Positions 26,826 to 35,297 of a DNA stretch of 64,000 bases are shown piece by piece. The stretch spans positions 124,001-188,000 of the forward strand of contig CAXUKO010000001.1 in NCBI GenBank assembly GCA_964251665.1. Reading direction: 5' to 3'. Under the pieces are notes generated by a model. That model did not search any database, was not told the origin of the DNA, and was given only the letters and a program-made list of their open reading frames with translations. The stretch comes from JBBQLG01 sp964251665. GTDB lineage: Bacteria > Bacteroidota > Bacteroidia > Cytophagales > Spirosomataceae. The translations under genes and the position numbers were made by a program. The first letter of the stretch is position 1. The number at the start of each line of letters is the position of its first letter.

Positions 26826-28319
26826 TCACTCTTCATAAGCCCAGTCGATCTGGTGCTTCATGTCTTTAATAACTAACCCGTTGGCTTTAAAGTATGTACG
26901 CACCTGATCTACTTTATCGTACAGCTTTTGTTCCTTATACTCCTTGTACAGAGCCAGCATACCGTCAATGAGCGCGTCGGGCGATTCCGGGCGCTCTTCC
27001 AGCAGACCCAATACTTCCTCCATGAAGCCAATAAACGTGGTTTTCAGTTGGTTAAATACCTCCTCGCCAAGGGCCGCCGGGTGCAGTTGCTTCGTGTATA
27101 ACTGATTGATTCTCTTCGATAGCGTAAATAACTGTGCAATAGTAACGGCCGTGTTAAGGTCGTCGTTCATGGCGTCGTAGCAGGCGGCACAGGCCTTCTG
27201 AATATCAGCCTGCTGAGTTTCATCAATGGCGATGGACGCGTCGGCAACGTACTCCAGGTTTTTGAGAATACGCAGGCTGTTACTCAGTCGTTTGTACCCT
27301 TTTTGGGCGGCCTTCAGGGCTTCGTTAGAGAAGTCGAGTGTGCTGCGGTACTGCGATTGCAGGATGAAAAAGCGCACCGTCATAGGCGAGTAAGGCTGCT
27401 CCAGCATCCAGTGATCACCGCTGATTAACTCCGATGGCAGAAAGGAATTGCCCAGCGACTTGCTCATTTTCTGGCCGTTTACGGTGAGCATGTTCGAGTG
27501 CATCCAGTATTTTACCGGGTCATGGCCGTGCATCCCCCGTGCCTGGGCAATCTCGCACTCGTGATGTGGAAATTTTAGGTCCATACCCCCGCCGTGAATA
27601 TCGAACTGCGTACCCAGGTATTTAGTACTCATAGACGTACACTCCAAATGCCAGCCGGGAAATCCTTCGCTCCAGGGTGAGGGCCAATGCATGAGGTGTT
27701 CGGGTGCAGCCTTTTTCCAAAGGGCAAAATCGAGTGGATTTCGCTTTTCCGACTGTCCGTCGAGGTCGCGGGTTTCATTGAGGAGATCGTCCAGAATGCG
27801 GCCCGATAGCTTGCCGTAGTTGTTTCCAGCCGCGTCGTATTTCATTATATCGAAATAAACTGAACCAGCGGATTCATAGGCAAATCCCTTTTCGATCAAG
27901 TCTTTTATACCCTCAATCTGCTCGATAATGTGGCCTGTAGCAGTGGGTTCAATACTGGGTGGACGCATGTTGAACTGAAGCAGCACCGAATGGAAATCGT
28001 TGGCGAAGCGCTGCACTACCTCCATCGGCTCAATCTTCTCGAGTTTGGCCATCCGCCCGATTTTGTCTTCGCCCTCATCACCATCGCCTACCAAATGACC
28101 AACGTCGGTAATGTTACGCACGTAGCGAACTTTGTAGCCAATAAAGGTCAAGTAGCGGTACAGGATATCGAAGGTCATGAACGTCCTGACGTTGCCCAGA
28201 TGCACGTAATTATAAACCGTAGGGCCGCAGACATACAGGCCGACCAAGGGCGGATTTAGTGGTTCAAAGCGTTCTTTCTGGCGGGAAAGCGTATTGTAAA
28301 GTCGCAGTGGTTGTGTCAT
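26826..28319 (-). CDS. cysS: Cysteinyl-tRNA synthetase
   Basis: A 497-residue class I aminoacyl-tRNA synthetase. The HIGH-type motif is YNYVHLGNVRTFMTFD; zinc ligands are in YVCGPTVYNY, LECTSMSTKYLG and FPHHECEIAQ; the KMSKS motif is GQKMSKSLGNS. It charges tRNA-Cys with cysteine. ATG 28319 (MTQPLRLYN) is the correct start; the longer frame to 28391 reads through the promoter. Length and motifs are complete. Confidence 0.96.
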   Translation of the reverse strand: MTQPLRLYNTLSRQKERFEPLNPPLVGLYVCGPTVYNYVHLGNVRTFMTFDILYRYLTFIGYKVRYVRNITDVGHLVGDGDEGEDKIGRMAKLEKIEPMEVVQRFANDFHSVLLQFNMRPPSIEPTATGHIIEQIEGIKDLIEKGFAYESAGSVYFDIMKYDAAGNNYGKLSGRILDDLLNETRDLDGQSEKRNPLDFALWKKAAPEHLMHWPSPWSEGFPGWHLECTSMSTKYLGTQFDIHGGGMDLKFPHHECEIAQARGMHGHDPVKYWMHSNMLTVNGQKMSKSLGNSFLPSELISGDHWMLEQPYSPMTVRFFILQSQYRSTLDFSNEALKAAQKGYKRLSNSLRILKNLEYVADASIAIDETQQADIQKACAACYDAMNDDLNTAVTIAQLFTLSKRINQLYTKQLHPAALGEEVFNQLKTTFIGFMEEVLGLLEERPESPDALIDGMLALYKEYKEQKLYDKVDQVRTYFKANGLVIKDMKHQIDWAYEE

Positions 28320-28378
28320 ACTCAACGGGGGCAAATCAGGTCGTGTGCACTGGCCAAAGTGCCAGTAGATACGTAACG

Positions 28379-28411
28379 CAAATCTAAGCAATCCCCGGTG
28401 GATAACGGCAA
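28379..28411 (-). promoter_or_regulatory. Candidate promoter of cysS
   Basis: On the minus strand TTG (28411-28409) and TAGATTTG (28386-28379) are 22 bp apart, fitting the Bacteroidota -33/-7 pattern. The -7 box lies 60 bp before the start codon. Confidence 0.55.
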
Positions 28412-28426
28412 CTGTGGGCTTTTGCC

Positions 28427-28434
28427 TATATTTG
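28427..28434 (+). promoter_or_regulatory. Candidate -7 element of the GNAT-like gene
   Basis: TATATTTG is a TAnnTTTG match 32 bp before ATG 28466. It faces away from the cysS promoter, so the short region is a divergent promoter pair. Confidence 0.5.
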
Positions 28435-28465
28435 GGGCTTCATTTTTTAGGCCCGTCCGTGACAC

Positions 28466-29671
28466 ATGAGGATTGTTGAGATAGGAGAGAATCGCGCCCA
28501 CAAGCAGGAATTTCTGCAATTTCCGATACGGCTGTATCGGCAGGACCCCTGCTGGATTCGTCCGCTGGACAAGGATGTGGAGAACGTTTTCGATCCGGCC
28601 GTGAACAAACGGTTTGCTACCGGCGAATGCATTCGGTACCTGCTGCTCGATGAGGCCGGGGCTACTATTGGCCGGGTGGCCGCTTTTGTTAATTACGAAA
28701 CGGCAAATTTAAACAACGATCAGCCCACCGGAGGTATGGGCTTTTTCGAGTGTATCGACGACGAAGCCGCTGCGACCATGCTTTTCGATGCCTGCAAAAC
28801 ATGGCAGCAAAGCAAAGGCATGGAAGCGATGGACGGTCCAATTAACTTCGGTGAGCGCGACCGGTGGTGGGGGTTGCTGGTGGATGGTTTTGATCAGGAA
28901 CCGAATTACTGCATGCCCTACACAAAGCCGTATTACGTGCCTTTCTTCGAGAATTACGGCTTTCGCGATTACTGGAAACAGTTTACCCCACACATGACAA
29001 TGTTGAAAGACAAAGTCACGCTGGACCCGGCGGTACGGGAGAAAGCCGAGCGGATCTTTAAAAACCCGGAATACCAGTTTAAGCATATCACCAAGAAAGA
29101 TCAGGCCAAATACGCCGAAGATTTTCGGCTGGTGTACAACAAAGCTTGGGTCAATCACGCGGGTGTAAAGCCGATGGAGCCGGATCAGGCGCAGGCGCTA
29201 TTACAGCAGTTGCGGCCCATTATGGACGAACGATTGGTCTGGTTTGCCTACCATCATGAGGAGCCGGTTGGTTTCTTTGTGACGCTGCCCGAGTTAAATC
29301 AGGTGTTTAAACACGTGAACGGCAAACTGAACTGGCGGGGAAAGCTTATCTTTCTGTATTATAAGCTGTTCCAGAAAAATAACCAGGCTTTTGGGCTTGT
29401 ATTTGGGGTGTCACCGGAGTATCAGGGGCGGGGTATCGAAGCAGCAATGGCAATGGCCTTATCGTGGGAAGCCTGGAAACCCGGGTTTCCGTATACAGAT
29501 CTGGAATTGAATTGGATTGGTGATTTCAACCCAATCATGCTGCGGTTCGCCGGACAGTTGGGTACTAAAATTGTGAAGACCCATATCACGTACCGTAAAC
29601 TGTTTGATGATAGCAAACCCTTCACCCGCTATGCAATGATTGGCCGGGCGAAGAAGCCGAAAAAGGAGTAG
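28466..29671 (+). CDS. GNAT-superfamily-like protein of 401 residues
   Basis: A cytosolic protein with an N-terminal globular part (FIG-like opening RIVEIGENRAHKQEFLQFP) and a C-terminal acetyltransferase-like fold: LVWFAYHHEEPVGFFVTLPE (strands 4) and FGVSPEYQGRGIEAAMAMAL, where QGRGIEA resembles the acetyl-CoA pyrophosphate loop (Q/R-x-x-G-x-G/A). The acetyl acceptor is unknown. The last 33 codons (from 29573) are repeated at 30358-30456 after an inserted vapBC pair. The ORF itself is intact and ends in GRAKKPKKE. Confidence 0.75.
   Translation: MRIVEIGENRAHKQEFLQFPIRLYRQDPCWIRPLDKDVENVFDPAVNKRFATGECIRYLLLDEAGATIGRVAAFVNYETANLNNDQPTGGMGFFECIDDEAAATMLFDACKTWQQSKGMEAMDGPINFGERDRWWGLLVDGFDQEPNYCMPYTKPYYVPFFENYGFRDYWKQFTPHMTMLKDKVTLDPAVREKAERIFKNPEYQFKHITKKDQAKYAEDFRLVYNKAWVNHAGVKPMEPDQAQALLQQLRPIMDERLVWFAYHHEEPVGFFVTLPELNQVFKHVNGKLNWRGKLIFLYYKLFQKNNQAFGLVFGVSPEYQGRGIEAAMAMALSWEAWKPGFPYTDLELNWIGDFNPIMLRFAGQLGTKIVKTHITYRKLFDDSKPFTRYAMIGRAKKPKKE
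29573..29671 (+). repeat. Left 99-bp direct repeat: 3' end of the GNAT-like gene
   Basis: This stretch, from a GTG codon to the TAG stop, is repeated at 30358-30456 with 94 of 99 positions identical by my reading. It encodes the real C-terminus of the GNAT-like protein. Confidence 0.9.
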
Positions 29672-29708
29672 TTTATAATGGCTAACAGCAACCTAATTAA
29701 TAAAAAAG

Positions 29709-29954
29709 ATGGAAGCGAGACCACAGAATATTCATGTCGCTGATTACTACTTCGAGTTTTTGAAAAATCTGAAACACGACACAAAGCTTGATCTGATAAC
29801 AAAGCTCTCAGAATCACTAAAAAGCAGTGAGCAGAAAGAAGATACGTCTTTGCAGTCATTATTTGGAGCTTATAAATCCGGTGAGACAGCAGAAGAAATT
29901 ATCGCAGACCTCAGAGCGTCAAGAACCTTCATCCGTAAGACAGAGACGCTTTGA
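29709..29954 (+). CDS. Antitoxin of the VapBC pair
   Basis: An 81-residue protein: opening HVADYYFEFLKNLKHDTKL, then KSSEQKEDTSLQSLFGAYKS and a final helix EEIIADLRASRTF. This is the layout of small Bacteroidota antitoxins paired with PIN-domain toxins, where the C-terminal segment occupies the toxin active site; the SLFGAYKS(G)xxSAEEI-type ending is characteristic. No classical DNA-binding domain is obvious. The stop TGA overlaps the toxin ATG (TGATG), giving coupled translation. Confidence 0.8.
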   Translation: MEARPQNIHVADYYFEFLKNLKHDTKLDLITKLSESLKSSEQKEDTSLQSLFGAYKSGETAEEIIADLRASRTFIRKTETL

Positions 29955-30361
29955 TGAAGTACCTCTTAGACACAAATATTTGTATATTCTTTCTCAAAGG
30001 CCAATACAACCTTTACCAGAAAGTAGCCGAGGTTGGCGAGGAAAACTGCTTCATATCAGAGATGACTGTAGCTGAATTAAAATATGGAGTTGAGAACAGC
30101 AAGACTGCTGAAGCTATGCGGCCAGTTGTAGAAGCGTTTATTCCAAAATTTGCTGTTATTCCTATTTATGCTTCATTAGACGTTTACGCGAGGGAGAAGG
30201 CAAAATTGAGAAAGCAGGGATTGTTCATAGATGACTTCGATATATTAATTGGTGCAACGGCCATTAATCATAACATAATTATGGTAACGAATAACGTAGC
30301 TCACCTGAACAGATTGAGCAATATTGTTATTGAAGACTGGACAACGCTTGCCAAAAAGTGA
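29954..30361 (+). CDS. vapC: VapC-type PIN-domain ribonuclease toxin
   Basis: A 135-residue PIN-domain protein. The acidic active site is visible in KYLLDTNICIFFLKG (Asp about 6), MTVAELKYGVENS (Glu about 42) and IDDFDILIGATAINHN (Asp about 99), followed by MVTNNVAHLNRL, a near-C-terminal PIN motif. VapC toxins cleave tRNA or rRNA; the target cannot be read from sequence. ATG 29954 overlaps the antitoxin stop. Its own stop codon TGA (30359-30361) lies within the first bases of the right-hand direct repeat, so the insertion junction supplies the end of the toxin gene. Confidence 0.88.
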   Translation: MKYLLDTNICIFFLKGQYNLYQKVAEVGEENCFISEMTVAELKYGVENSKTAEAMRPVVEAFIPKFAVIPIYASLDVYAREKAKLRKQGLFIDDFDILIGATAINHNIIMVTNNVAHLNRLSNIVIEDWTTLAKK

Positions 30362-30456
30362 AGACCCATATCACGTATCGCAAACTGTTTGATGATACTA
30401 AACCCTTCACCCGTTATGCAATGATTGGCCGGGCGAAGAAGCCGAAAAAGGAGTAG
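30358..30456 (+). repeat. Right 99-bp direct repeat: second copy of the GNAT-like gene end
   Basis: It keeps an open frame equal to the last 32 codons of the GNAT-like gene plus stop, but has no start codon or upstream coding sequence, so it is a displaced gene end. Differences from the left copy are TAC/TAT, CGT/CGC, AGC/ACT and CGC/CGT codons. Confidence 0.9.
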
Positions 30457-30508
30457 CCGCATTTACCCTGATTATATGGCTGGATGGCCGTACCGCACCG
30501 TCGTACCG

Positions 30509-30568
30509 CCCGGACGCCCACGTCCGGTTTCTGGCTGGTAGCTAAACAACCGGACGTGGGCGTCCGGG
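30509..30568. repeat. Paired REP-like inverted repeats upstream of the PfkB gene
   Basis: Arms 30509-30529 and 30548-30568 are perfect 21-bp inverted repeats separated by 18 nt. Each arm also folds by itself as CCGGACG-CCCA-CGTCCGG (or its complement). The same small hairpin with a compensating T-A for C-G pair occurs at 26786-26803. It ends 20 bp before the PfkB start codon. Confidence 0.75.
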
Positions 30569-30588
30569 ATACACACAAACCACTTATA

Positions 30589-31506
30589 ATGAGCTTACTC
30601 ACCGTTGGGTCGGTGGCGTTCGATGCGCTGGAAACCCCGTTCGGCAAGACCGACAAAATTATCGGCGGAGCCGCCACCTATATCACGCTCTCGGCGTCGT
30701 ACTTTACCAAAGAAAACAACTTAGTGGCCGTGGTTGGCGACGATTTTCCACAATCGATGATCGATACGCTGACCGAACACGGCATCAACGTCGATGGGCT
30801 GGAGATTCGCAAGGGGGAGAAAACGTTTTTCTGGTCGGGTAAGTACCATAACGACATGAACACCCGCGATACAGTGGATGTGCAGTTGAATGTAATGGAG
30901 CATTTCGATCCAAAAATTCCGGAGTCGTACCAGAATTGCCAATACCTTATGCTGGGTAATACAGCACCGGCTATTCAGAAAACAGTGGTCGAGCGGCTAC
31001 ATACCCGCCCGAAACTGATTGTGCTGGATACGATGAACCTCTGGATCGACATTGCCAAAGATGACCTGATGGCCTTGCTGCCGCTGGTAGATGTGCTGGT
31101 GGTGAACGATGAAGAATCCCGCCAGCTAACCGGTGAGTACGCGCTGGTGAAAGCGGCTGCCCGCATCCGGGAGATGGGACCTAAAACCGTTATCATCAAG
31201 AAAGGGGAACATGGCGCCCTGCTTTTCCACGAAGGACAGATTTTTGCCGCACCCGCCCTGCCCCTGGCCGACGTGTTCGATCCGACGGGCGCGGGTGATA
31301 CGTTTGCCGGTGGCTTCATCGGGTATCTGGCCAAAACGGATGACTTGTCATTCGACAACATGAAGCGGGCTATCATTTACGGCTCGGCGATGGCTTCCTT
31401 CTGCGTAGAGAAGTTTGGTGCAGAGCGCATCATGCACTTGAGTCAGGCTGAAATACAGGCGCGGGTAAGTGAGTTTGTTCGGTTAGCTTCATTCGGTATT
31501 GACTAA
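30589..31506 (+). CDS. PfkB-family carbohydrate/nucleoside kinase
   Basis: A 305-residue cytosolic kinase. The first strand LLTVGSVAFDALETPFG and the GGAATYITLSASYF segment form the sugar-binding N-terminus; FDPTGAGDTFAGGFIGYLA (about residues 232-250) holds the anion hole and catalytic Asp of the family. IIKKGEHGALLFHEG is the usual ATP-side segment. Substrate (ribose, fructose, adenosine or similar) cannot be told. ATG 30589 is used; the in-frame extension to 30484 runs through the REP-like repeat and is not coding. An N-acylglucosamine 2-epimerase family gene follows at 29 bp, so the two may form an operon acting on sugars. Confidence 0.92.
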   Translation: MSLLTVGSVAFDALETPFGKTDKIIGGAATYITLSASYFTKENNLVAVVGDDFPQSMIDTLTEHGINVDGLEIRKGEKTFFWSGKYHNDMNTRDTVDVQLNVMEHFDPKIPESYQNCQYLMLGNTAPAIQKTVVERLHTRPKLIVLDTMNLWIDIAKDDLMALLPLVDVLVVNDEESRQLTGEYALVKAAARIREMGPKTVIIKKGEHGALLFHEGQIFAAPALPLADVFDPTGAGDTFAGGFIGYLAKTDDLSFDNMKRAIIYGSAMASFCVEKFGAERIMHLSQAEIQARVSEFVRLASFGID

Positions 31507-31535
31507 AAATTTACCCCCAAAAGCGTTTTCTGACT

Positions 31536-32735
31536 ATGCTGGATTTCAAGCTCTTATCGGCCACATATCAGGAAACGCTTCTGGGTCATATTGTGCCTTT
31601 CTGGCTCAAATACAGCCGCGACGAATTAGGTGGCGGCTTTTTTAATGCCTTGTCAAGTGATGGGCAACCCATTAATGCCGATAAGGTAGTGACTCTACAG
31701 GCCCAGCAGGTATGGGCATTCAGCTACCTCTACACACAGGTGCAGGACAAAGCCGTCTGGCTCGACCATGCCCGGCACGGTGCTGATTTTCTCGCCCGCT
31801 TTGCCCACGACGACCGGCTCAACACCTACGCCCTGCTCGACCGGCGGGGCAGACCGGTAGCCCCCGCTACCAATGCCGTTCCAGCCAGTGCGGTTGTGCT
31901 GGCGTATGCCCAAATGCACCGGGCAACGGGCGATGATGAATGGGCTATGCTGGCTAAGCAGACGCTCACCAGTCTGCTTCGTCAGCGGGTTGCCGTTCGG
32001 ACTGAACAGGCGGCTACACTCGGTGGGTTTCGGCAACTCCGACACCTAAGCGAGCCGGTAGCGGTGCTGAACGCGCTTATATCAATGAAAGAATTGCTGG
32101 ATGAGCAGGTCTGGAAAGACTCGGTTGAGTCCATCACGGCTGAATTAATGAACGAGTTTCTGGATAAACGGCTCGACCTGTTGCGGGAAATCGTCGGAGC
32201 TGAAGGAACGTTCTACAACACGCCCGAAGGCCGTCGGCTAAATCCGGGTCTGGTGTTTGAAGTAGCTGGTTACCTCCTCGATCTGAGTCAGCAGATTAGC
32301 AATAGAAAGCTTGCGCTGCAAGCGGTTACGTGGGTACTGCATTTTTGCGAAGGGGCCTGGGACGATATTGGGGGCGGACTCCTGCAATGGGTCGACCTGA
32401 AAGATGAAGCGGGTCTTTTTCCCGAAGCCGATTACCGGTTAGCCTCCGCGCATCTGGAAGCCGTATCAGCGCTCAGCAAAGGTTATTTTTATACCCGCCA
32501 CCCCGATTGCCCCAAATGGATTAGGAAGATTCATGACTATACCTTTCAGTTTTTTCCCGATCCCAAACACCGGGCCTGGCACCTCATTCTCGACCGAACG
32601 GGAAAACCGCTACTGTCTGCCAAAGCTACACCAACAATGGGCTGCTTTCCGTTCATAAAATGCATGAACGATGCCTGGCGTATGCTGGAAAAATGCGGGC
32701 AAATGCAACCGGTGGGTCGTGTAAAAACGATCTAA
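31536..32735 (+). CDS. N-acylglucosamine 2-epimerase family protein
   Basis: A 399-residue (alpha/alpha)6-barrel protein of the AGE family. Visible signatures: HIVPFWLKYSRDELGGGFF at the start, KVVTLQAQQVWAFSYLY (about residues 49-65), NPGLVFEVAGYLLDLSQQ (about 237-254), with catalytic-type His residues in the later WYIDL-like region SAHLEAVSALSKGY and RAWHLILDRTGKPL. Members interconvert N-acetylglucosamine and N-acetylmannosamine, or epimerise mannose or cellobiose; which one is unclear. It follows the kinase gene closely, and its end overlaps the convergent DUF2520 gene by 4 bp. Confidence 0.88.
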   Translation: MLDFKLLSATYQETLLGHIVPFWLKYSRDELGGGFFNALSSDGQPINADKVVTLQAQQVWAFSYLYTQVQDKAVWLDHARHGADFLARFAHDDRLNTYALLDRRGRPVAPATNAVPASAVVLAYAQMHRATGDDEWAMLAKQTLTSLLRQRVAVRTEQAATLGGFRQLRHLSEPVAVLNALISMKELLDEQVWKDSVESITAELMNEFLDKRLDLLREIVGAEGTFYNTPEGRRLNPGLVFEVAGYLLDLSQQISNRKLALQAVTWVLHFCEGAWDDIGGGLLQWVDLKDEAGLFPEADYRLASAHLEAVSALSKGYFYTRHPDCPKWIRKIHDYTFQFFPDPKHRAWHLILDRTGKPLLSAKATPTMGCFPFIKCMNDAWRMLEKCGQMQPVGRVKTI

Positions 32736-33535
32736 GGCCGACTGTAGCGTCGCTGAATGCTGTCTGAAAGGATTTCGTAAATCTCCGTTAGCTTTGGCTG
32801 GTTGCTTAAGTACATCAGGTGGTTGCTCAGCACGGAGTGGTCACCCCGGCGGGCGGGCCCTGTTTGAACGTCGGCAGGATCGGAAGCGAGTAGCCCTTTA
32901 CGAAACGTTTCGCGGATGAGGGGCTTTAATAAATCAAACTCCAGTTGCTCGGCGGTAGTAAGGTCGTTGGCGATGGCCAGCAGGTGATTAGTAAAATTAC
33001 AGGCAAACACGGCGGCAACATGCAACGCCCGCCGTTCGTCGGAGTTGACTAAGTACACAATTGAGCTGATTTCCTGTCCCAGCGCGACCAGCATGGTCTC
33101 GGTTTGGGTGTCGCCTGCTTCCAGACAGAGCGGAATCCCATCAAAGTCGAGTGGCGGCTGACCCTTGCTGAAGGTCATGAGCGCGTAAAAAACGCCCGTT
33201 CTCAACGGTACATCACTGTATACGTCGACCAGCTTTTGTAGCGCGCCAAGCGATTGATTTCCCGATGTGTGCACCAGTACGGCGTGTTCGGGTAAAACCA
33301 GGCGAGCGCAAACGTCGGGCAGCACATCGTCGGGAACGGCCAGAACAAACAACCGCGACGGACTGTCGGCAAAGTTCAGGTCGGAGTGTGTTTTGGCGTC
33401 ATATAGCATGCTCACCAACTGCCGGGCGTGGGTAAGCTGACGGCTATATACCTCGTTGATGTGGTGCCCCGCGTTCTCGAAAGCCGGAGCCAGATGCCAG
33501 GCGATATTGCCCGCGCCGATAAACGAAATTTCCAT
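32732..33535 (-). CDS. DUF2520 Rossmann-fold protein
   Basis: A 267-residue cytosolic protein. The N-terminus MEISFIGAGNIAWHLAPAF is a dinucleotide-binding motif (GAGNIA), VLVHTSGNQSLGALQ is the middle of the Rossmann-like domain, and RRALHVAAVFACNFTNHLL (about residues 180-198) is the DUF2520 helical dimerisation core. The family resembles pyrroline-5-carboxylate reductase and ketopantoate-type dehydrogenases, but the reaction is not established. ATG 33535 gives the motif at the very start; the longer frame to 33571 adds 12 unrelated residues. Confidence 0.85.
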   Translation of the reverse strand: MEISFIGAGNIAWHLAPAFENAGHHINEVYSRQLTHARQLVSMLYDAKTHSDLNFADSPSRLFVLAVPDDVLPDVCARLVLPEHAVLVHTSGNQSLGALQKLVDVYSDVPLRTGVFYALMTFSKGQPPLDFDGIPLCLEAGDTQTETMLVALGQEISSIVYLVNSDERRALHVAAVFACNFTNHLLAIANDLTTAEQLEFDLLKPLIRETFRKGLLASDPADVQTGPARRGDHSVLSNHLMYLSNQPKLTEIYEILSDSIQRRYSRP

Positions 33536-33695
33536 GTTCAGGGGTTCTTGCGAAAGACATCGGCCATGCATGGTACAGCCGACGGGTCAAATTGCGCATT
33601 TTTGCCCAAAAACCCTTACTGGCCTTACGCTAAGAATCCCCAACAAAAGCACAAAGGGGCGGTTCTTCTAAAGCCAATTACTATGGCTCAACGGT

Positions 33696-35210
33696 ATGGG
33701 AGAACTGATTTTAGCAAGCTACGGGCTCGTCCTGTTGTTGCTCTTTGCCTATAATTTAGGGCAGCTTAGCCTGATAATTATCTATTTACTGTCCGAACGT
33801 AAGCGAAAAGCGTCCATTGCGGCTGCACATTCGGTGATTTGGAACCAACTACCCCGCATGACGGTACAACTGCCGGTGTATAACGAACTGTACGTGGTGG
33901 AACGGCTAATTGACTCGGTTATCGCGCTGCATTATCCGAAAGACAAACTGGAAATTCAGGTGCTCGACGACTCAACGGATGAATCGGTTGAACTGATTGC
34001 CCGAAAAGTCGACTATTATCAGCGGCAGGGATTTACCATTCAGCACATTCGTCGGCCGGTGCGGAAGGGCTTTAAAGCCGGTGCGCTGGCCTATGGTCTC
34101 GATAGGGCACAGGGCGAGTTTATCGCTATTTTCGATGCTGACTTCGTGCCCGAATCAGACTTCCTGCTTAAAACGGTGCCACATTTCGATAACCCGAAGA
34201 TCGGTATCGTACAAACCCGGTGGACGCATCTTAACGAAGACTATTCCCTCCTGACTCAGTTGCAGGCGTTTGGGTTGAATGCTCATTTTTTTATTGAGCA
34301 GGGTGGACGTAATGCCGCCGACTTCTTTATGAATTTCAACGGTACGGCGGGCGTATGGCGCAAAGCGGCCATTCTGGATGCGGGAGGTTGGAGCAGTGAT
34401 ACGCTGACCGAAGACCTCGATCTGAGCTACCGCGCTCAGCTTCGGGGCTGGCAGTTCGTTTACCGGGAAGACATTGGCTCACCCGCCGAGTTACCCGTTG
34501 CCATGAACGCGCTGAAGTCGCAGCAGTACCGCTGGATGAAGGGGGCCGCCGAATGCGCCCGCAACCTGATGGGGCGTGTACTTCGTGCGCCCGGCGTACC
34601 GGCGGTGGTTAAACTACACGCATTTTTTCACCTCTTTAGCAGTTCGACCTTTGTGCTGGTGCTGGCGTTGGCCGTGTTGAGTGTGCCGGTGCTATACATC
34701 CGCAGTCGGCACCCCGAGTGGGCACTGGCGTATTACTTGATCAACTTCTTTCAGGGAAATCTCCTGATACTGATTCTGTTCTACGGTATTCCATTCTGGA
34801 TGTCCAACCAAAACCGGCAGGGCGGGCCAACAGCCGGGCCATTCAGCCGGGCAAAGTTCGTCTGGTATTTCCCCATGTATTCATCGCTGATGATGGGGTT
34901 GTCGCTGCACAATACAATTGCTGTGCTGGAGGGGTTTGCGGGCCGTAAAACTCCGTTTGTCAGGACCCCAAAATTCAACGTAAACGTATCGGGCGACAGC
35001 TGGAAAAGCAACGTATATATCAAAGGCGGTTTTTCGTGGCTGACCGTGCTGGAAGGCGCTTTCCTTCTGTATTTTGTGGGTGGCCTTGCTTTAGGGGCTT
35101 ACCTGCACGATTTTAGAATGCTGGTTTTCCACGCCATGCTGACGGTAGGATTTGGTCTGGTATTCACGTATTCGGTGCTGCACACGCTGGGAATCCGGCG
35201 AGTCAATTAA
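33696..35210 (+). CDS. GT2 membrane glycosyltransferase, cellulose-synthase-like
   Basis: A 504-residue membrane protein with one N-terminal span (LVLLLLFAYNLGQLSLIIIYLL), a cytosolic GT-A domain and about four C-terminal spans. Processive GT2 motifs are complete: VLDDSTDES (first Asp), AIFDADFVPESD (DxD), DTLTEDLDLSYRA (TED catalytic base) and SQQYRWMKGAA (QxxRW). It resembles CslA/glucomannan-type synthases, so it probably polymerises or transfers a hexose into a surface or secreted glycan. A very long hairpin follows the stop codon. Confidence 0.92.
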   Translation: MGELILASYGLVLLLLFAYNLGQLSLIIIYLLSERKRKASIAAAHSVIWNQLPRMTVQLPVYNELYVVERLIDSVIALHYPKDKLEIQVLDDSTDESVELIARKVDYYQRQGFTIQHIRRPVRKGFKAGALAYGLDRAQGEFIAIFDADFVPESDFLLKTVPHFDNPKIGIVQTRWTHLNEDYSLLTQLQAFGLNAHFFIEQGGRNAADFFMNFNGTAGVWRKAAILDAGGWSSDTLTEDLDLSYRAQLRGWQFVYREDIGSPAELPVAMNALKSQQYRWMKGAAECARNLMGRVLRAPGVPAVVKLHAFFHLFSSSTFVLVLALAVLSVPVLYIRSRHPEWALAYYLINFFQGNLLILILFYGIPFWMSNQNRQGGPTAGPFSRAKFVWYFPMYSSLMMGLSLHNTIAVLEGFAGRKTPFVRTPKFNVNVSGDSWKSNVYIKGGFSWLTVLEGAFLLYFVGGLALGAYLHDFRMLVFHAMLTVGFGLVFTYSVLHTLGIRRVN

Positions 35211-35287
35211 GGGTCCACACAGAGAGCGGAGGTAGCACAGAAAAAATTCTGTTTTTTCTGTGCTACCTCCGCTCTCTGTGTGGACCC
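35211..35287. terminator. 77-bp hairpin with 36-bp perfect arms between convergent genes
   Basis: Arms 35211-35246 and 35252-35287 are exact reverse complements, with a 5-nt loop flanked by A6 and T6. It begins on the base after the GT2 stop and ends 10 bp from the end of the large minus-strand gene, so it can end both transcripts. Confidence 0.9.
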
Positions 35288-35297
35288 TTCCGGTCCC

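Larger units (their letters stand above)
29573..30456 (+). mobile_element. vapBC cassette flanked by direct repeats of the target gene end
   Basis: The 686 bp between the repeats hold only vapB and vapC and are clearly AT-richer than the host gene. The gene end is restored in frame on the left, while a second copy remains on the right, as when an element inserts at the 3' end of a gene and brings its own copy of that end. Four of the five differences between the copies are synonymous and the fifth is Ser to Thr. No integrase or transposase is inside, so the mechanism (recombination between alleles, or a former larger element) is not known. Confidence 0.5.
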
